A stretch of 64,000 nt of DNA from Zychaea mexicana (lineage: Eukaryota > Mucoromycota > Mucoromycetes > Mucorales > Lichtheimiaceae). The stretch lies in NCBI RefSeq assembly GCF_025766255.1, contig NW_026516671.1, positions 310,001 through 374,000 on the forward strand, in the 5' to 3' direction. The position numbers were made by a program, and so were the translations under genes. The notes below the pieces were generated by a model. That model was not told the origin of the DNA. It saw nothing but the letters and a program-made list of their open reading frames with translations, and ran no database searches. Shown here piece after piece: positions 1 through 12,210 of this stretch. The number at the start of each line of letters is the position of its first letter. Within the stretch, counting starts at the first letter, position 1.

Positions 1-1665
1 GACCATACGTCTTGCAGGCGAAAACTCACTTGTGGTCCTTGGCAACTTTACAAATACGGAAAGATGTGTCCAAACGACACAAAAAAGAAAACTTCAGAGC
101 GTCGATGGTGGTCTCCCTTCCCCCACCCCCACCCCCAAACTTAGTAAAGAGACAGATGGGCCAACCGACTACAGCAGCAGTCAGATTATGTATTATCGTC
201 TTTAATTTGTTCGGCTTCTTTTGTTGAATGTCAAATTTGTTTGGCATGATCCAAGAGTCATTATACATTTTGATTGATTTCAACTTTCTTGTTTTTTATT
301 TACCATTTGAAGTAGAATGGGGATAAAACTAAATTAAAACATTTTGACCGTTAAAGAGAAGAAAACAATGCATGCTGGACCCAGATGTGCGTAAATGGTA
401 TTATGTTGCTCTAAATATACTAAATCCTCCTCCATTCTGCCTATGAACTGAGCAGTGCAGGTTATTCGGCAAGCAAGCCGTTCGTGATCCGTATCGCCAT
501 CACACACTGAGTGGCTGTCTCTACCACAAGTATGTATGAATTCATGGGGCTCATCCTTTGGATGTTTTTTACATGGCAGTTTGTACTTCATACCTCATTT
601 AAAAACGAAACTACCCAATGAAACAGCTTGTCTTGGGCCCCCAGCCCTCATTAGTTTCTAATGGCACATTAAGAAAAGCACTCACACCCTGACGTGCTAC
701 CTACCACAGTGTTTTGGGATAAAGTTTCCCTATTTAATCGAATCAAAGAACCCTTATGCTTCCCATCATATTTAATGTCATATGAGGTACTTTGTCAGAC
801 AGAAGAATATGTTATCAAACATCCAAAAGGATAAAAAAGATCCCCAATCAAGCAGCAAAGTTTATCCTTTATCCGTTTTACTTTTATTATGCTGCTTGTT
901 GCCAAGTGGAAATACTACTACTGTGATGGGCGTGATATGGAATAAAACGAGATTCTCAAAGGGCGGGAAGGTAAAATACATCAAGTAAAGGAACGAGGTT
1001 ACCCTCCTCCTCACATGATAGCGAATCGACCTCTAATCAACTCGTGCCACCCCAATCTTCCTTTTTGAGCTGAAATGTGCGCATGACAGTAAAGAAGAGC
1101 TACGAAATACCTATTATGGAACAGGATTGTCAAGAAAAATTGCAAATGATAAAACACTCCTTATCTCGCCAAATAGAAGCATCGGAACGGGCGCACAGAA
1201 AAGAATAGCTGGTATTTGATCCGAAAAAGAACTAGAGCATGCAGTAGACCCATATATTGGTGTTGCGTCTACTCTCTCGTGTGTGCCAACTCAATGAGCT
1301 GTTGTGTGTGAATTGGAATCGCGTCCCAAGCTTTTGTAAATACGGTATAATAACTTATCGTGTGGCAAAGTTTATATTACGCCCATACTGGTTGTGCGTG
1401 ATGCATGCATGGGCCGTGCAACCTTGAGAACTTCCCAATGATAGCGTCTGCCACTAGTACTTGTATTCTCTGAGGTGTCTCAAGCCTTGTACAAGAAACC
1501 TCAACCCTACTATTCGCTATTATAATACCACTACTTTAACTATTCTCTACTATGACATGGTGATGATGGGCAGATAAAAGCTTGCTTTCTAGCCAGATCA
1601 GAAAATAATCTCACGCTCTCTTTTTCTTTCTCTTCACATCTCTTCTTCTTCTTTCCTCACAAACC
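1..1665. other. Intergenic region upstream of the permease
   Basis: No supportable gene is seen. The short open frames have no recognisable motif and no flanking splice pattern. The last 60 bases before the permease ATG at 1666 are a pyrimidine-rich leader (CTTTTTCTTTCTCTTC type) like those before other genes here, so the permease promoter probably lies within the last few hundred bases. Confidence 0.5.
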
Positions 1666-3947
1666 ATGGAAGATAAGACCTACGAGGGTCCTCATGACGC
1701 CGGCGTGCATATCGAGGAAGGTGGAAGGCAACAAGGTGACGGCTTCTTTAGCAGCATACAAGCACGCTATGCCAAAGTTGATCCAGCAAGCTATCTGCGT
1801 CGTCCTGACGAAACAGGTTTCCAATACTGGGGTCGTCGTCTCGGCTCCTTGAAGCCTGTTGAGCTTTTGCTTGCTGAATATGCAAATACCGAACTGCGAC
1901 AGTACTTGAACGCGTGGCAGCTTGTCTTCATTGGTATTGGTGCTATTATTGGAACTGGTAAGTTGTACTGCAGCATCCTATTAGTATTGTAGTCGCTGTC
2001 GATTCCAGTTCTTCATTAAACCATGAGAGACGCCATGGAAATCAGCTGTGCGGCAAGAGATGATATACAGAAGAAAAGCATGCTCTATGTTGATGATATT
2101 AACTCACTATTTTCCACCCATAGGTATCTTTGTACTGTCCGGTCAAGCCGCCGCACAAAATGCTGGTCCTGCCGTTACTGTTTCATTTATTGTAGCTGCC
2201 TTCGCTTCAGGTATGTAAACGCTTACGAGTCCTCAAGGACGGGCTCATATCTACCACTACAGCACGGTATATTAACACACTACGTACTTGTAAAAGCCTT
2301 TGCTGCACTGAGTTACTCTGAGCTGGCCTCTATGATTCCAGTATCTGGTTCGGCTTATACTTACGCATACGCAACCATGGGCGAGGTAACTTACCTAAAC
2401 AAATAACGAAAACTTGTATTCCTCTTTGTGCAAATACTAAGCTAAAGACAATTGTCCTATTAGTTTGTTGGTTGGACCCTTGGCTGGGATCTGGTTCTCG
2501 AGTATATGGTCGGAGCTGCTACTGGTAAAGTAATCCACATCAGCTACTCTTTCTTTAACGAGCAAAAGAAGCTTTATCAGTATATTCTCTTCATGTGCAA
2601 CGTCAAGTTACTATCGCTATATTACTTACCACATTGATCCTCACCACTCTTTTATTATTTCTGTAACAATAATAGTTGGTGTCGGCTGGTCCGGTTACTT
2701 TAAAAAATTCTTTGAAATATTCGACATTCACTTTGCTAACAGCTGGACCGAACCTACCGTCATTTGGGAAGAGAACCCTGCTCGTATCTACTATGCTGAA
2801 GGCCATGCTTTTAATGTCCCTGGTTTCGTTGTCATCATGCTTGTAACCATTGTCCTTTGCGTTGGGTATGTCTCTCATTTTAGAGTCTGTAAAGACATCA
2901 TTTTTGCTAACACACTTGTTTTCACTTTGCAGTATTCAACAAGCCTCATGGGTCAATACCGTCATTGTCATTATCAAGCTTGTTGTCGTTGTTATGTTTA
3001 TCTTTGCTCTCTGCGGTTTTGTTGACGAAACAAACTACGATCCTTATGTGCCACCAAACACTTCAGGCGACTGGCATTTCTTTGGTGCTCCTGGTATATT
3101 TGCGGCTGCAACAACTGTCTTTTTCGCATACATTGGTTTTGACTCTGTCACCACCGCTGCTATGGAATCCAAGAACCCCAAGCGTGATTTGCCTATCGGT
3201 ATTATTGGTTCCCTTATCGTCACTACTGTCCTTTACATTGGTTTCTGTACTGTCATGACCGGTGCTGCTCATTATACTGAGCTCAACACCGCTACTCCTG
3301 TCATTACCGCCATTGAATTCGTCGAACTCCGTACCGAACGTAGCTGGTTGTGGCTCAAGATCATTACTATTCTTGGTGCCTTGGCTGGTTTGAGCTCCGT
3401 GTTGCTGATCACTATGCTTGCACAAACCCGTGTGTTCTACTCTATGGCCAAGGACGGTCTGCTTCCCGCAGTATTCGCCAAGGTCCACCCCCGTTTCAAG
3501 ACGCCCTACCTGGCCACTATCCTTGTCGGTACCATTACTGCCTTATTGTCTGCTATCTTGCCCGTCGACTTGCTCGGCAACATGACCTCTGTCGGCACGC
3601 TTCTGGCTTTCTTCATTGTCCACGCTGGTGTGATTGTGTTGCGTTTCACGCGTCCTGACGTTGAGCGTTGGTTCAAGATTCCTGGTGGCAAATACTTCTT
3701 TATCGTTTTCCCAGGGCTTGGTATGGTCATTTGCGTACTCTTGATTGCCGTCGCCGAAGTCTCCACCATTTGGCGTTTGTTTGTCTGGATGGGTGTTGGC
3801 TGGATCGTCTACTTTGCATATGGTATCCGCAAGTCCAAGTTGCATCGCGATCCTATCGGTCGCTTTGCTGAGGTCAATGCCCATCCTGAGCAGTCCAAGG
3901 AAGAAGTCTATCCTGTCCAGGATTACGACTACCAGGACCGAAGCTAA
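1666..3947 (+). CDS. Amino-acid permease, APC superfamily (cationic amino acid transporter type)
   Basis: Plasma-membrane or vacuolar amino-acid/H+ transporter. Six exons are inferred: 1666-1957, 2124-2210, 2297-2385, 2464-2524, 2676-2865 and 2933-3947. All junctions are GT-AG and the joined frame gives 577 residues. The APC hallmark IGIGAIIGTGIFVLSGQ spans the exon 1/2 junction in the first membrane segment. It is followed by YSELASMIPVSGSAYTYAYA and GWDLVLEYMVGAA, then the consensus GFDSVTTAAMESKNPKRDLP and a C-terminal block with ARVF/TRVFYSMAKDGLLP-type character. About 12-14 hydrophobic segments can be counted. The pattern resembles YfnA/SLC7 CAT-type carriers more than the fungal YAT family, so basic amino acids are a likely substrate, but specificity cannot be read from sequence. 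The gene is complete and shows no sign of decay. Confidence 0.93.
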
Positions 3948-4472
3948 ACATTCTTCCAAAACTAACTCTTTCTCCTTCCCTTTATTTGTAATACTATTTA
4001 TCTAGTTTCTCTCTCTTACCTTTTCTTATCACTCTCTAATTCCATTGTTATTTACTAAAGAAGCCCAGCATTTCTTTCAGCTGGCTTCGCTTACTCTCTC
4101 ATTCATAACATGACAAAACCCACCAACACAGTTATACATATGTACTAGCGTCTTTTTTAACCATGCAATATTACTTAAATAAGCTTCTATGCTTTTATCA
4201 ATAGTAAAAAAAGACATAATGGGATTTATCTAGAAAGCTCAATAGTTTCAAAATAGTTTTCGAGTGGAAGTAGAATTATACATTCAAATTGTAGTTGTAT
4301 GCAAAACAATATTCTATACAGCCATATATGTATATACTTTTCGTTGTGGTTGTAGTTGGTCGTGATAATTGAGGATGTATATTTGGAGAGAAGAGAAGGC
4401 AGGAAAGAGCAGGTGAAAGGGAGGTATGTCGTCGTCGTCGTTATGGTCACCGTTGTCAAATAACAACTGCTT
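3948..4472. other. Convergent intergenic region
   Basis: This lies between the permease (+) and COX17 (-), which converge, so it should hold two 3' untranslated regions and their poly(A) signals. It is AT-rich with no coding signal. The short open frame reading back over COX17 is a shadow. Confidence 0.5.
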
Positions 4473-4676
4473 TTAGATCTTGAATCCAAGATCGCGCATG
4501 CACTTGAGGTGAGCGTTAATAAGATCCTGGCAGTTCTCCTCGCCATTGTCGAAAATGCATCGATCACGGGCCTTTTTGGTTTCAGGACAAGCACAGCATG
4601 GCTTGAGCGGTTTTCCGTCAGCGCCAATAGGCAATTCACCAGAATGAGTTGATGTGGTCTTTACAGGTTCGGCCAT
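4473..4676 (-). CDS. COX17: Cytochrome c oxidase copper chaperone Cox17
   Basis: Small intermembrane-space copper chaperone that hands Cu(I) to Sco1 and Cox11 for assembly of cytochrome c oxidase. It is a single uninterrupted 67-residue frame, the usual length of the family. The signature [17 protein letters not shown] (residues about 25-41) carries the CC copper-binding pair. The following [17 protein letters not shown] completes the twin CX9C arrangement imported by Mia40, and the C-terminus ends in the typical LGFKI. The start is fixed by length and by the conserved N-terminal layout. Upstream (higher coordinates) is non-coding, with a TGACTCA at about 4750 of unknown relevance. Confidence 0.96.
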   Translation of the reverse strand: MAEPVKTTSTHSGELPIGADGKPLKPCCACPETKKARDRCIFDNGEENCQDLINAHLKCMRDLGFKI

Positions 4677-5519
4677 GGCTGAGTAATCAAAGAAAACTTT
4701 AAAGAGAAAAGAACTGTGCGAGTTATGTCAAAGGGGCCGCTCTCCCCCAGTTTTCGGTTGACTCACCCCGCCTCTTTCGGACAATTTTGAACCCGAGTCT
4801 TCCGATTCTTTCTTCTTGACTCTATGCGTCATCCGTCACCAAGAAGTCCCAGCGACATGAGGATATTCATAGAATTATCGATGGTTGCCCTCTTTTATTT
4901 TGAAAAATAAGTGTTTGATGTTGTTAAATTATATTCTTCTTTAAAATCATATAATATGTTGATATCGCTCCTCCGCAATATGACGATATTAAATGCTTAC
5001 TGAACGTTCATTCAGAACTTACCAGAATATCATGTTCTTAAAAATCGCCCATTCTGAGTGGTTTAAAAAATATGAGATGCCTTTAAAGCAACACAGACTT
5101 GCATTCTACTTACAACTAAGTGTCGCTACGCTGCCTTTGTGTGTGTGCATGCCAACAGAAAAGAACATCTGCACAACAATGCATTTGGCGGCTCTAAAAA
5201 GAGATTGTCCTAGCAAAGCGCCTCTTTGGCAAAAGATTCTTATCGAGTAGACGAAAACACTTTATTTTTCAATAAATACGAACTATGTCCTAAGTAAAAT
5301 ACTTGCATCGCGTCAGATCTGGAAAGGTCTGTGGGCTAAAACGATCCTGGCTGGGCAGCAAGGGAAAAACGTTATGGATGAGTGATGGAAACTTTTGATG
5401 AATTAAGTTAGGGTGGTGGCGGTCGAGATAGATAGGAATTCACTATCGAGGTTCTTTTTCATTTTAGGGTTACATATTTTAGGAAGAGAGGAGACTAGCT
5501 TGCTTTGAAATACTGATCT
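4677..5519. other. Intergenic region upstream of COX17
   Basis: No gene is supportable. The first part should hold the COX17 promoter. The 85-residue plus-strand frame at 4993-5250 has no recognisable motif. The region runs into the transposase relic that starts at about 5520. Confidence 0.45.
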
Positions 5520-6050
5520 AGTTGCTGATGATGGTATTGATGGTGGTTTGGAGGGGGGTCGGCGGTATCCAACCGTTTGATAAGGGATTATCTTGGATTG
5601 AAATCAGTACATGCGTTAAAACCTTCCTCGGGATGGCAATGTTGGTCTACTTTAAAAATAAAAAGTTGGCACACCTGTGGTCATACACGTCGCCAGTATT
5701 GTCGTATCTTGGAGCTGATGAGACATTTTTTTGGAAGCTTATTGAGAACATATGATATCGGATCGATAGTGTATGGGATAGGTTTGCCTAGTAGATGCTC
5801 ATGTATGTTCAAGCACCATTGGAAGTGGTGGATAGTGATGGTGGCGATATCGTCCAGGCACCAGATTCTTGAAAATGGAAACATCATGGATACAAATAAC
5901 TCAACAATGCTTTAAGACATTGTAATGTGTGCTACAGCGTGATTATAGTCAGTCATGAAACCCGTCATTGTAGCAAAGCATTGAAGCGAACCAGCACAAC
6001 TAGCATTGTTTGCAGCTTGTGCATAACTAAAAGCCCATTGATTAATAATG
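5520..6050 (-). pseudogene. Degenerate Tc1/mariner-type DDE transposase relic
   Basis: The longest piece is the minus-strand frame 5887-5681. In it FPFSRIWCLDDIATITIHHF aligns by eye with the Tc1/mariner block FPxxRIWxxDNAxIHxSxxV around the second catalytic Asp. GKPIPYTIDPISYVLNKLPK matches the family's WPPYSPDLNPIEYVWNKLKK block. Past a stop or frameshift, a second frame (about 5645-5520) resembles the usual C-terminus: IPRKVLTHVLISI with a following NGW. Upstream, around 6050-5900, a CF..MTGFM-like stretch interrupted by a stop may be the preceding VWGCFS..G block. The asparagine of the D-N-A motif is replaced by isoleucine, and several stops and shifts are present, so it is dead. Terminal inverted repeats were not identified. 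Confidence 0.55.
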
Positions 6051-6489
6051 TTGGTCATCATTGTAGTATTCAGGATCTGAGCACACAAAACAGCGGTTAT
6101 TTAACAAGCTTCATTGTCAGGAATAAATAAGGACTAGCATAATTCTTATACAAGAGGATCTCGTAGTAGTTCTTTAGAAATGCGACGTTCTTGTTTATCC
6201 TCGCATTTACTGTTGTGTAGCTCTGTGGCTGGTAATCCAGTCGGTAACCAAGGGCAAAGTGGAGCCGTCTGATGCTTAGTTGATGCTGCTATAAGGCTCC
6301 TATGTCGTAAAGACTTCATTGATATGCTACTAGAAGTGATGGTTAGCAAGAACAGAAAAGTGGTTTGTGGGTGTCTCCGCTTTGCGGCCCTGAGGATCAT
6401 TGTTTCGGTGCATGAATCAAAACAAAAAAAGAGCGCAGAATTTTATTCCCCTCAATACCACACCCTTTTTTGTTTTTCATTGAACGAAA
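6051..6489. other. Intergenic region
   Basis: Non-coding as far as can be seen. It may hold more decayed transposon sequence on the left and the promoter of the gene at 6490 on the right. Confidence 0.4.
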
Positions 6490-7296
6490 ATGGAGGAGAG
6501 TAATCAAGTACAGCAGAATCAAGTCCAAGATCAACCAATCGAGGTTCACGATGCACAAATTGATCACACTGCCAAAGATTGGATTCAAAATCAAGTGGAT
6601 GCTGAAGTGGTTAGTTTGTGTGTCTTTCTCTCAGAAGAGGGGGGGGGTTATCTTTATTTTCATTCTTTTGCCGCAGGTGTGTCAAATTGTGTCTGTTAAT
6701 CTCAAAAACACTTTTATCGACAATAGAAACGCGTACGAGACGCAGGTTCGAGTGTTTTGCCTTATAAAATCATCAACTGTGGCGTCGTGCCCAATTTCGA
6801 AAAGAAAACAGCGCGTGCCATCAATCGTATTGAACTCGATACCAACGTAGATGTTTCCAAAATCGAACAGGTAAAGAAGAAAGAGAACGCTTTTGTAAAA
6901 GCATGTCTACAAGTGTACTTTGAAATCTCATATGTAATTAAATTAATTTTAGGTGATGGTGTCGCCTGCTGTTCCATATCCACACAAGCCTAATTTCAAC
7001 TATGTCAATGTAAGTATTCATCATCGTTTTATATTGACAACATTCTTAGACCTAACAGCAACCATGACTACCGCTACTTGCAGTTGATTCTTGTTTCCTC
7101 GCAACCTGTTCCGTTCCTTGCACCCTATCTCTACCAAACGAACGTACAGGTGACCCAGCCAGAAAAAGAGCAGGAAGGACGAAAGACGATTCCCAGCAAA
7201 GAAGTCGTATTGAAGAACGATCTGCGCGAGTTTTTATTCATCAACAAGCGAGGAATCCGTGCACGGTTTACCATCCATGCGTATCATGACGTATAG
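6490..7296 (+). CDS. Unrecognised conserved-looking protein, four exons
   Basis: Function unknown; I do not recognise the family. Four exons join cleanly: 6490-6609, 6727-6870, 6953-7009 and 7084-7296. All introns are phase 0 with GT-AG borders, giving 177 residues. The fit of four frames with no stop makes a real gene likely. The N-terminus (about residues 1-35) is rich in Gln, Asp and Glu. The middle contains RVRDAGSSVLPYKIINCG and a basic/acidic stretch TARAINRIELDTNVDV. The C-terminal third includes SSQPVPFLAPYLYQTNVQV and ends FINKRGIRARFTIHAYHDV. There is no signal peptide, membrane segment or cysteine cluster. Composition suggests a soluble, possibly beta-rich C-terminal domain. Exon 2 could alternatively begin at the earlier CAG at 6677-6679, but that frame closes without a usable donor. 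Confidence 0.72.
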
Positions 7297-7732
7297 AATA
7301 TATAACGAACGACAACAACAGCACCCGCTGTACCTCCCTACTAGCATCATTGTACATTTGTATGTACTGTATATACGATTTTTCTATCGACTAAAAAAAC
7401 GCTATTATATATTTTTCTCTTTATGGACACAAATCTAATGGGATAAACAAACTAATTAAGCGCATTTCATGGCAATTCAATTAAGATAACCCCTGAACAC
7501 GACCAATTCATTCGGTATCTTGTTGATAAAGTTTGCAAAAGATATTGTATATCAGTTAGCACAGCAATGCGACAACAACAGTATGGTGCATCCCGTTTAT
7601 ATTCGCCAAAAAGTAAACTCCAATAAAAGACCGAAAAGTTAAAGTTTTGCTTATTTGTTATTTACATATCTATTTAGAATAGTTATTTGAACTCGGTTTA
7701 CTTATTTTGTTTGTAAAAAAAATAATCAGTCA
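7297..7732. other. Intergenic region
   Basis: AT-rich sequence after the stop of the preceding gene. It probably holds its 3' untranslated region. No coding signal is seen. Confidence 0.45.
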
Positions 7733-8239
7733 TCAAGTTGGCCGCTTTTGCCGGTTTTTGGCCGAGGCTGTATAGATTTGAAACACTGAACTTAAGCCGT
7801 ATTTAAAGCTAGGATCGTTCTCAGCCAATAGAGTTGCGTCTTTACTAGTAAGAAGTCGATAATACACAGGTATTTTTCTGTGACCAGCCTGTGACTCATA
7901 TGGCTGTGCATTTTGTGACCTGAGTGACCTGGAGCTCCTGATACATTGAGACATACAGCCGCAATATGTCTGGAGAAGAAACGGATAAAGAGGTCCGTAA
8001 GTTCTCTCCAAGAAAAAAAAAATGAAATCGCATAGGCGCATAGGCGTAGCAGCATTGGCGATTATAAACGGGATGCACCATAAACCATCATAGAATTCTT
8101 CCTTTGCTTGTTTTTCCTCTACATAAACAGTATTTCCTTTGTCTCTCGATTGTTTTAATTTAAACCGAATGCAGCTGTCAGCTTGATAACATGCTTTTTC
8201 TTGACGTATAGTATAAACGTTTGCTGGGCAAATATTCAT
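7733..8239 (-). CDS. Hypothetical 168-residue open frame, no recognised family
   Basis: An ATG-initiated minus-strand frame, unusually long for non-coding DNA of this composition. It starts MNICPANVYTIRQEK and is basic and Cys-containing, with a hydrophobic patch (RLCDFIFFF) near residue 72 that is encoded by a poly(A)/T tract and so may be accidental. There is no known motif, no flanking exon that joins well, and no pyrimidine-rich leader of the kind seen before other genes here. It may be a young or lineage-specific gene, part of a decayed mobile element, or chance. Confidence 0.22.
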   Translation of the reverse strand: MNICPANVYTIRQEKACYQADSCIRFKLKQSRDKGNTVYVEEKQAKEEFYDGLWCIPFIIANAATPMRLCDFIFFFLERTYGPLYPFLLQTYCGCMSQCIRSSRSLRSQNAQPYESQAGHRKIPVYYRLLTSKDATLLAENDPSFKYGLSSVFQIYTASAKNRQKRPT

Positions 8240-9192
8240 GAAACTTTCTCATATTCTATGTAGATATAGTATGGAATATCCTATATCGAGTAAGTTCACT
8301 ACAGAATTCTTTGATTTATTTAAAATCTGGCTGTGATCTATGACCAGGTTTAAACAGAAGACGTATGTATAAATAAGCACAAATTAATGCTTCTTACGGG
8401 CACGACGTGTCTCGCCTACATGCGCCATCCAAAATGGATACAATAGATTATATTAAATCTACTTTAACCAGTAGAAAATATTAATATGGCAATGAGGCTG
8501 GTGATATTTGCTATCTTTAATTGTGTTTGAGCTAGTTCTTTTGAAGGAATATGTGCAAAGAAGCCTATAAAGTCTTTGTACTGTATATGCAGTACTGCAC
8601 ATGTTGAGTCGTTAAGACCAATATTTAATAATAACAACTCAGCTGAACCCTTGGATCGTGACAATGGTGATTGCACCCAGGCCGCTCTTCCTGGACCATT
8701 GTTGATTTTCATCAAGCAGACAAGCAAACATAAAGTGCAACCTATTTTATTTTTCAAAAAAAGTACCATCACTATATGTAAAAGTACGACCAGAATCTAA
8801 AACAATACTTCCAACATTTATAAAATTGCGACTTTTGTGTGCGACCAGTTTCTATCAGCTTCACTGTAATTTAACGTGCATGTAGTAGCCTGATTTTTTT
8901 TTATTTCCATCTAAACGTTTGATTTGAACCAAGATAATTCAAGTGGATCGGCTGCATTTCCTAAAAATGTCTACTGTTCTTTTTTTCTATGCTTCTATGA
9001 AACATGAACCCAAAGAAAAGGGACCTCCATGATTCAAGAATGGCAAAGATAACAATAACCTCATCATCATCATCTCCGATGCGACACTATCACGAGGCTC
9101 AAAACTCCTCGACTTTGCACTGTGTCGTCGGGATTATTTTCTATCTCTTCTGCTACTGCTATTCTTCCCATTATCTATCTCCCCACTCCACC
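8240..9192. other. Intergenic region upstream of the HAD-domain gene
   Basis: No gene is recognised. A 102-residue minus-strand frame (8464-8772) lacks motifs and is probably chance. The right end should contain the promoter of the gene starting at 9193. Confidence 0.4.
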
Positions 9193-10594
9193 ATGAAGCT
9201 CTCATTCAACGATGTGACCCATAAAGAACGCGTAAGTTAATAACTTAATAGCACTCAAGGAAAAATGGACAAACACGGTTTGCCGTTGGGGTTGGGGGTG
9301 CTTGTCTGGCTGTTGCTGCGAAATAAAAAGAGAGAGAGAAGAGAGAAAGCGGTTTCTCTTTTGATTGGTACATTCACGATTGATTTTAACACATTTATAA
9401 AAGGGTATTCTCGACCGACAATATGACGGATCGCCCTTTGCACAACACCAAAAGGAAACACCTGACCAACAACAACGCGAACCGACCGAACTGGCCATTT
9501 TCGACTTTGACTCCACGTTATTCTATTCGCCCCTATTGAGCCCTACGCTATGGCATCCCACACTCGTGCATGCGTTGACGACGGAAAGGTTTTTAGGCCC
9601 AGGATGGTGGCGGGATGTACGTAGCTTAGAACTCGGCGAGGAAGTAGAAGCCTCGGGTTGGGAAGGGTACTGGAATCCGTCCATTCTCAAAGAAGCACAC
9701 GCATCGATCAAAAACCCCAACGTGCTGACAGTTGTGTTGACTGGCCGTCGAGTGCATCCATTCCACAAAATTCTACCACGCATGCTCGCTTCACAAAACT
9801 TGGCGTTCGACATGGTGTGCATGCGGCCTGATCCCGAAATCGAACACGGCCCATCTGTGTTTTCGTCAACAATGGATTTCAAGCAGGCGTATATATTGAA
9901 TATGCTGGAAAAGGTTCCGTCGTTGAATAGGGTCGTCATGTGGGACGATCGGCTGCATCACGTGAAACGCTTCCGCACGTTCCTGGATAACCTCCGTCAT
10001 AGTCCTCGTCTCAAGAGCCACAAGGTCATTTACGTCCAAGGGATCCGGCCGCGATACAATCCAGAGTGGGAGGAGGCGGTGGTCAACTCGATTCTCGATG
10101 GGTCGGCATATACGCTGGTGCCCATGGCTGCTTCGACTGTCGTGTCGTTGTCGTCCGAGGCTATCCAAGAACTCAAGAAATCATTCCCTTACAGGGTGCG
10201 CACCGAATTGAGTGGTGAGCTGCCCGTGTTCTTTGGCAATAATGTGGTTCTTGCGAGCAAGGATTTGGCAAGGCACAGAGTACCGCTCGGTGGGATTGGC
10301 ACAGAGGTCGATATCAAGATCCACAGCGTGTCGTGTTCCAGGTCCTCCCATGGGTTGCAGCTGTTGGTGACGGTGAGTAAGGCTGGCATGAATCAGTACA
10401 GCAAGGATGTGTATCCGCTGCCGTTGTACATCAAACCGTCCGAAAGAAGCACAGTGATGAAGTTGGAATATTGGGATTGGTCGCCGACAAAAGTGGATGT
10501 AGTGGTACGGGGCAAAGTCGACTATGGTTATCTTAGAGGAATTGAAACTTTACGCAAACCTGGTAAACGGGCCCATAACACCTACTACCGCTAA
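9193..10594 (+). CDS. Swiss-Army-Knife RNA-repair-like HAD-domain protein (HAD_SAK_1 type)
   Basis: Two exons: 9193-9231 (13 residues) and 9404-10594, giving 409 residues. The 172-bp intron is GT-AG and phase 0. The HAD motif I, IFDFDSTLFYSPL, lies at about residues 50-62 with both catalytic aspartates in the DxDxT pattern. GWEGYWNPSIL and VVLTGRRVHPF (motif II-like Thr) follow, then FDMVCMRP, FSSTMDFKQAY and the acidic WDDRLHHVKRF, which fits HAD motifs III/IV. This order (SP..LW, GWW, GWEGYWN, LTGR, STMxFK, DDRxxHVKxF) is that of the fungal family annotated as Swiss Army Knife RNA repair-like proteins. The name comes from an RNA-repair context in other organisms; the fungal role is unproven. 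The distal 150 residues are less conserved. The short first exon was chosen because the second has no in-frame ATG before motif I. Confidence 0.82.
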
Positions 10595-11003
10595 CTAAGC
10601 ATGTATACCCTTCTCCCCCGCATAAAAGCTCAGGTACCTCCATCATATGCACCTATCTTCCGTCTTCCACTTCTATCGCAATTGTACCATTACATGGGAA
10701 AGCTTCCGATGCATCCTCCATATTACTCATTACATGTATACACACACACACACACAAGCACACTTCCAATACATATCAAACACGCAAAACAAAATGGCGT
10801 ATTTTCTTTTTTTCTGTTCCTTCATTTGCAATCCCTTTCGTCAATATATATTTTTTTAAGTTGAAAAAATAAAATAAAAAAGCTAGGTTTCTTATCCTCT
10901 TTTTCTTTTTAAGGAAAAAAAGAAACAAAGTATGTTGTTTAGATTGTGTATTACTGTTATTGTCATTATTATTATCTTATCCCTTGATTAATAGTGTGTG
11001 TCA
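10595..11003. other. Convergent intergenic region with CA repeat
   Basis: 3' ends of the HAD gene (+) and kinase A (-) meet here. It contains a short CA run at about 10740-10756 and A/T tracts. No gene is seen. Confidence 0.5.
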
Positions 11004-12175
11004 TTATTGGTGGCGCCGTAAACGATCCACCTCACGTTTTAAAGCGTCGTTCTCCCGAGAGAGCCGATCACGTTCACGGAGAGATGCGGACAAGAGTTGT
11101 TGTAAATGTTCCACAGTATCATGGGTTGTCAGTGTCGTTTCAGGACTTTTTTTTACATTCATCATCATATCGTTGAGTAGAGTTCGCTGAGTGTCGGTCT
11201 GTTTCAGCAAGGCTTCCAGTTGGGTATATACAATAGCAGGCACACCACCAGCGGTATTACTGTTGTCATGACAAGTTGTTGTTGCACTTGTCAAGAGTCG
11301 TGCGGCGTTGGCAGTAGACTGATGATCGCGCGATAATGAAGTGTAAGGTGATGTGTTGGGCGATCCGGATAAGGAAGAGATGGGGGACTCGACATGTTCG
11401 TGTGGGTGGGTAGATGGAGTACTGGTGGTGATAGTGTTGTTATTGTTGTTGGGTTTGCTTGTTGTTGTTGAAGTAGTAGTACCGGAGGCACTGGATGTAG
11501 TCGTTGTGTCGCCAATCAGTTCGAATCGGCCCTTCTTGCGACACTCTGGGGGTAAAGGTCCTCCTGGTCCTGTAGCTATTGCCGCTGCAGTTGCTGCTGC
11601 CACTGCTGCTTCATTGGATGCTGCGGGCGGGTTAGACGATGGTTGTTGTTGTTGTTGTTGTTGATGGTGGTGATGATGTTCCCGGCCTGCAGGATTTTCA
11701 ATCTCGACAGAAAAACGACTCGATTTCGTAGAACTCGTTGAACTGTTCCGCGGTAGTGATAAGCCGGATGAATTTGAGTTTTCGCGTGAGAGAGCGCTTT
11801 CGGAGCCAGAGGATGGATGTTGTTGCTGTTGCTGTTGCTGTTGCTGTGATTGTTGTTGAACTTCGAACCTTGACTTTCGTTCTTGAAAAAAGTACAAAAA
11901 CGTTAAGTAACACTTTTTTTCAGATAGACGCCATTATGTAATACAACAATTACTTACCACCTGTTACACTGTCCTGACTACATAATCGAGATAAGGGCAA
12001 AGGCGCGATGTCCGAGGACGACGATGTTGAGTTGGTTGTACTCTCTGGATTTATACTAAAACGGCTCTTTTTGGGCTGTTGGGGTGGTTGCTGCTGCTGC
12101 TGCTGTTGTTGTTCGTGATCTGGCTTGGGCGGGTCCCGAATAACAACATCGCCAAACGAAATATGCTTTTTGCCA

Positions 12176-12210
<35 letters not shown>

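Noticed and set aside
334..591. Cys-rich 85-residue minus-strand frame
   Set aside because: Cysteine spacing fits no known domain, there is no neighbouring exon, and the length is within chance.
11353..11664. Long plus-strand frame over kinase A
   Set aside because: Shadow of the minus-strand Gln/Ser/Thr-rich coding sequence; such repeats stay open in other frames.
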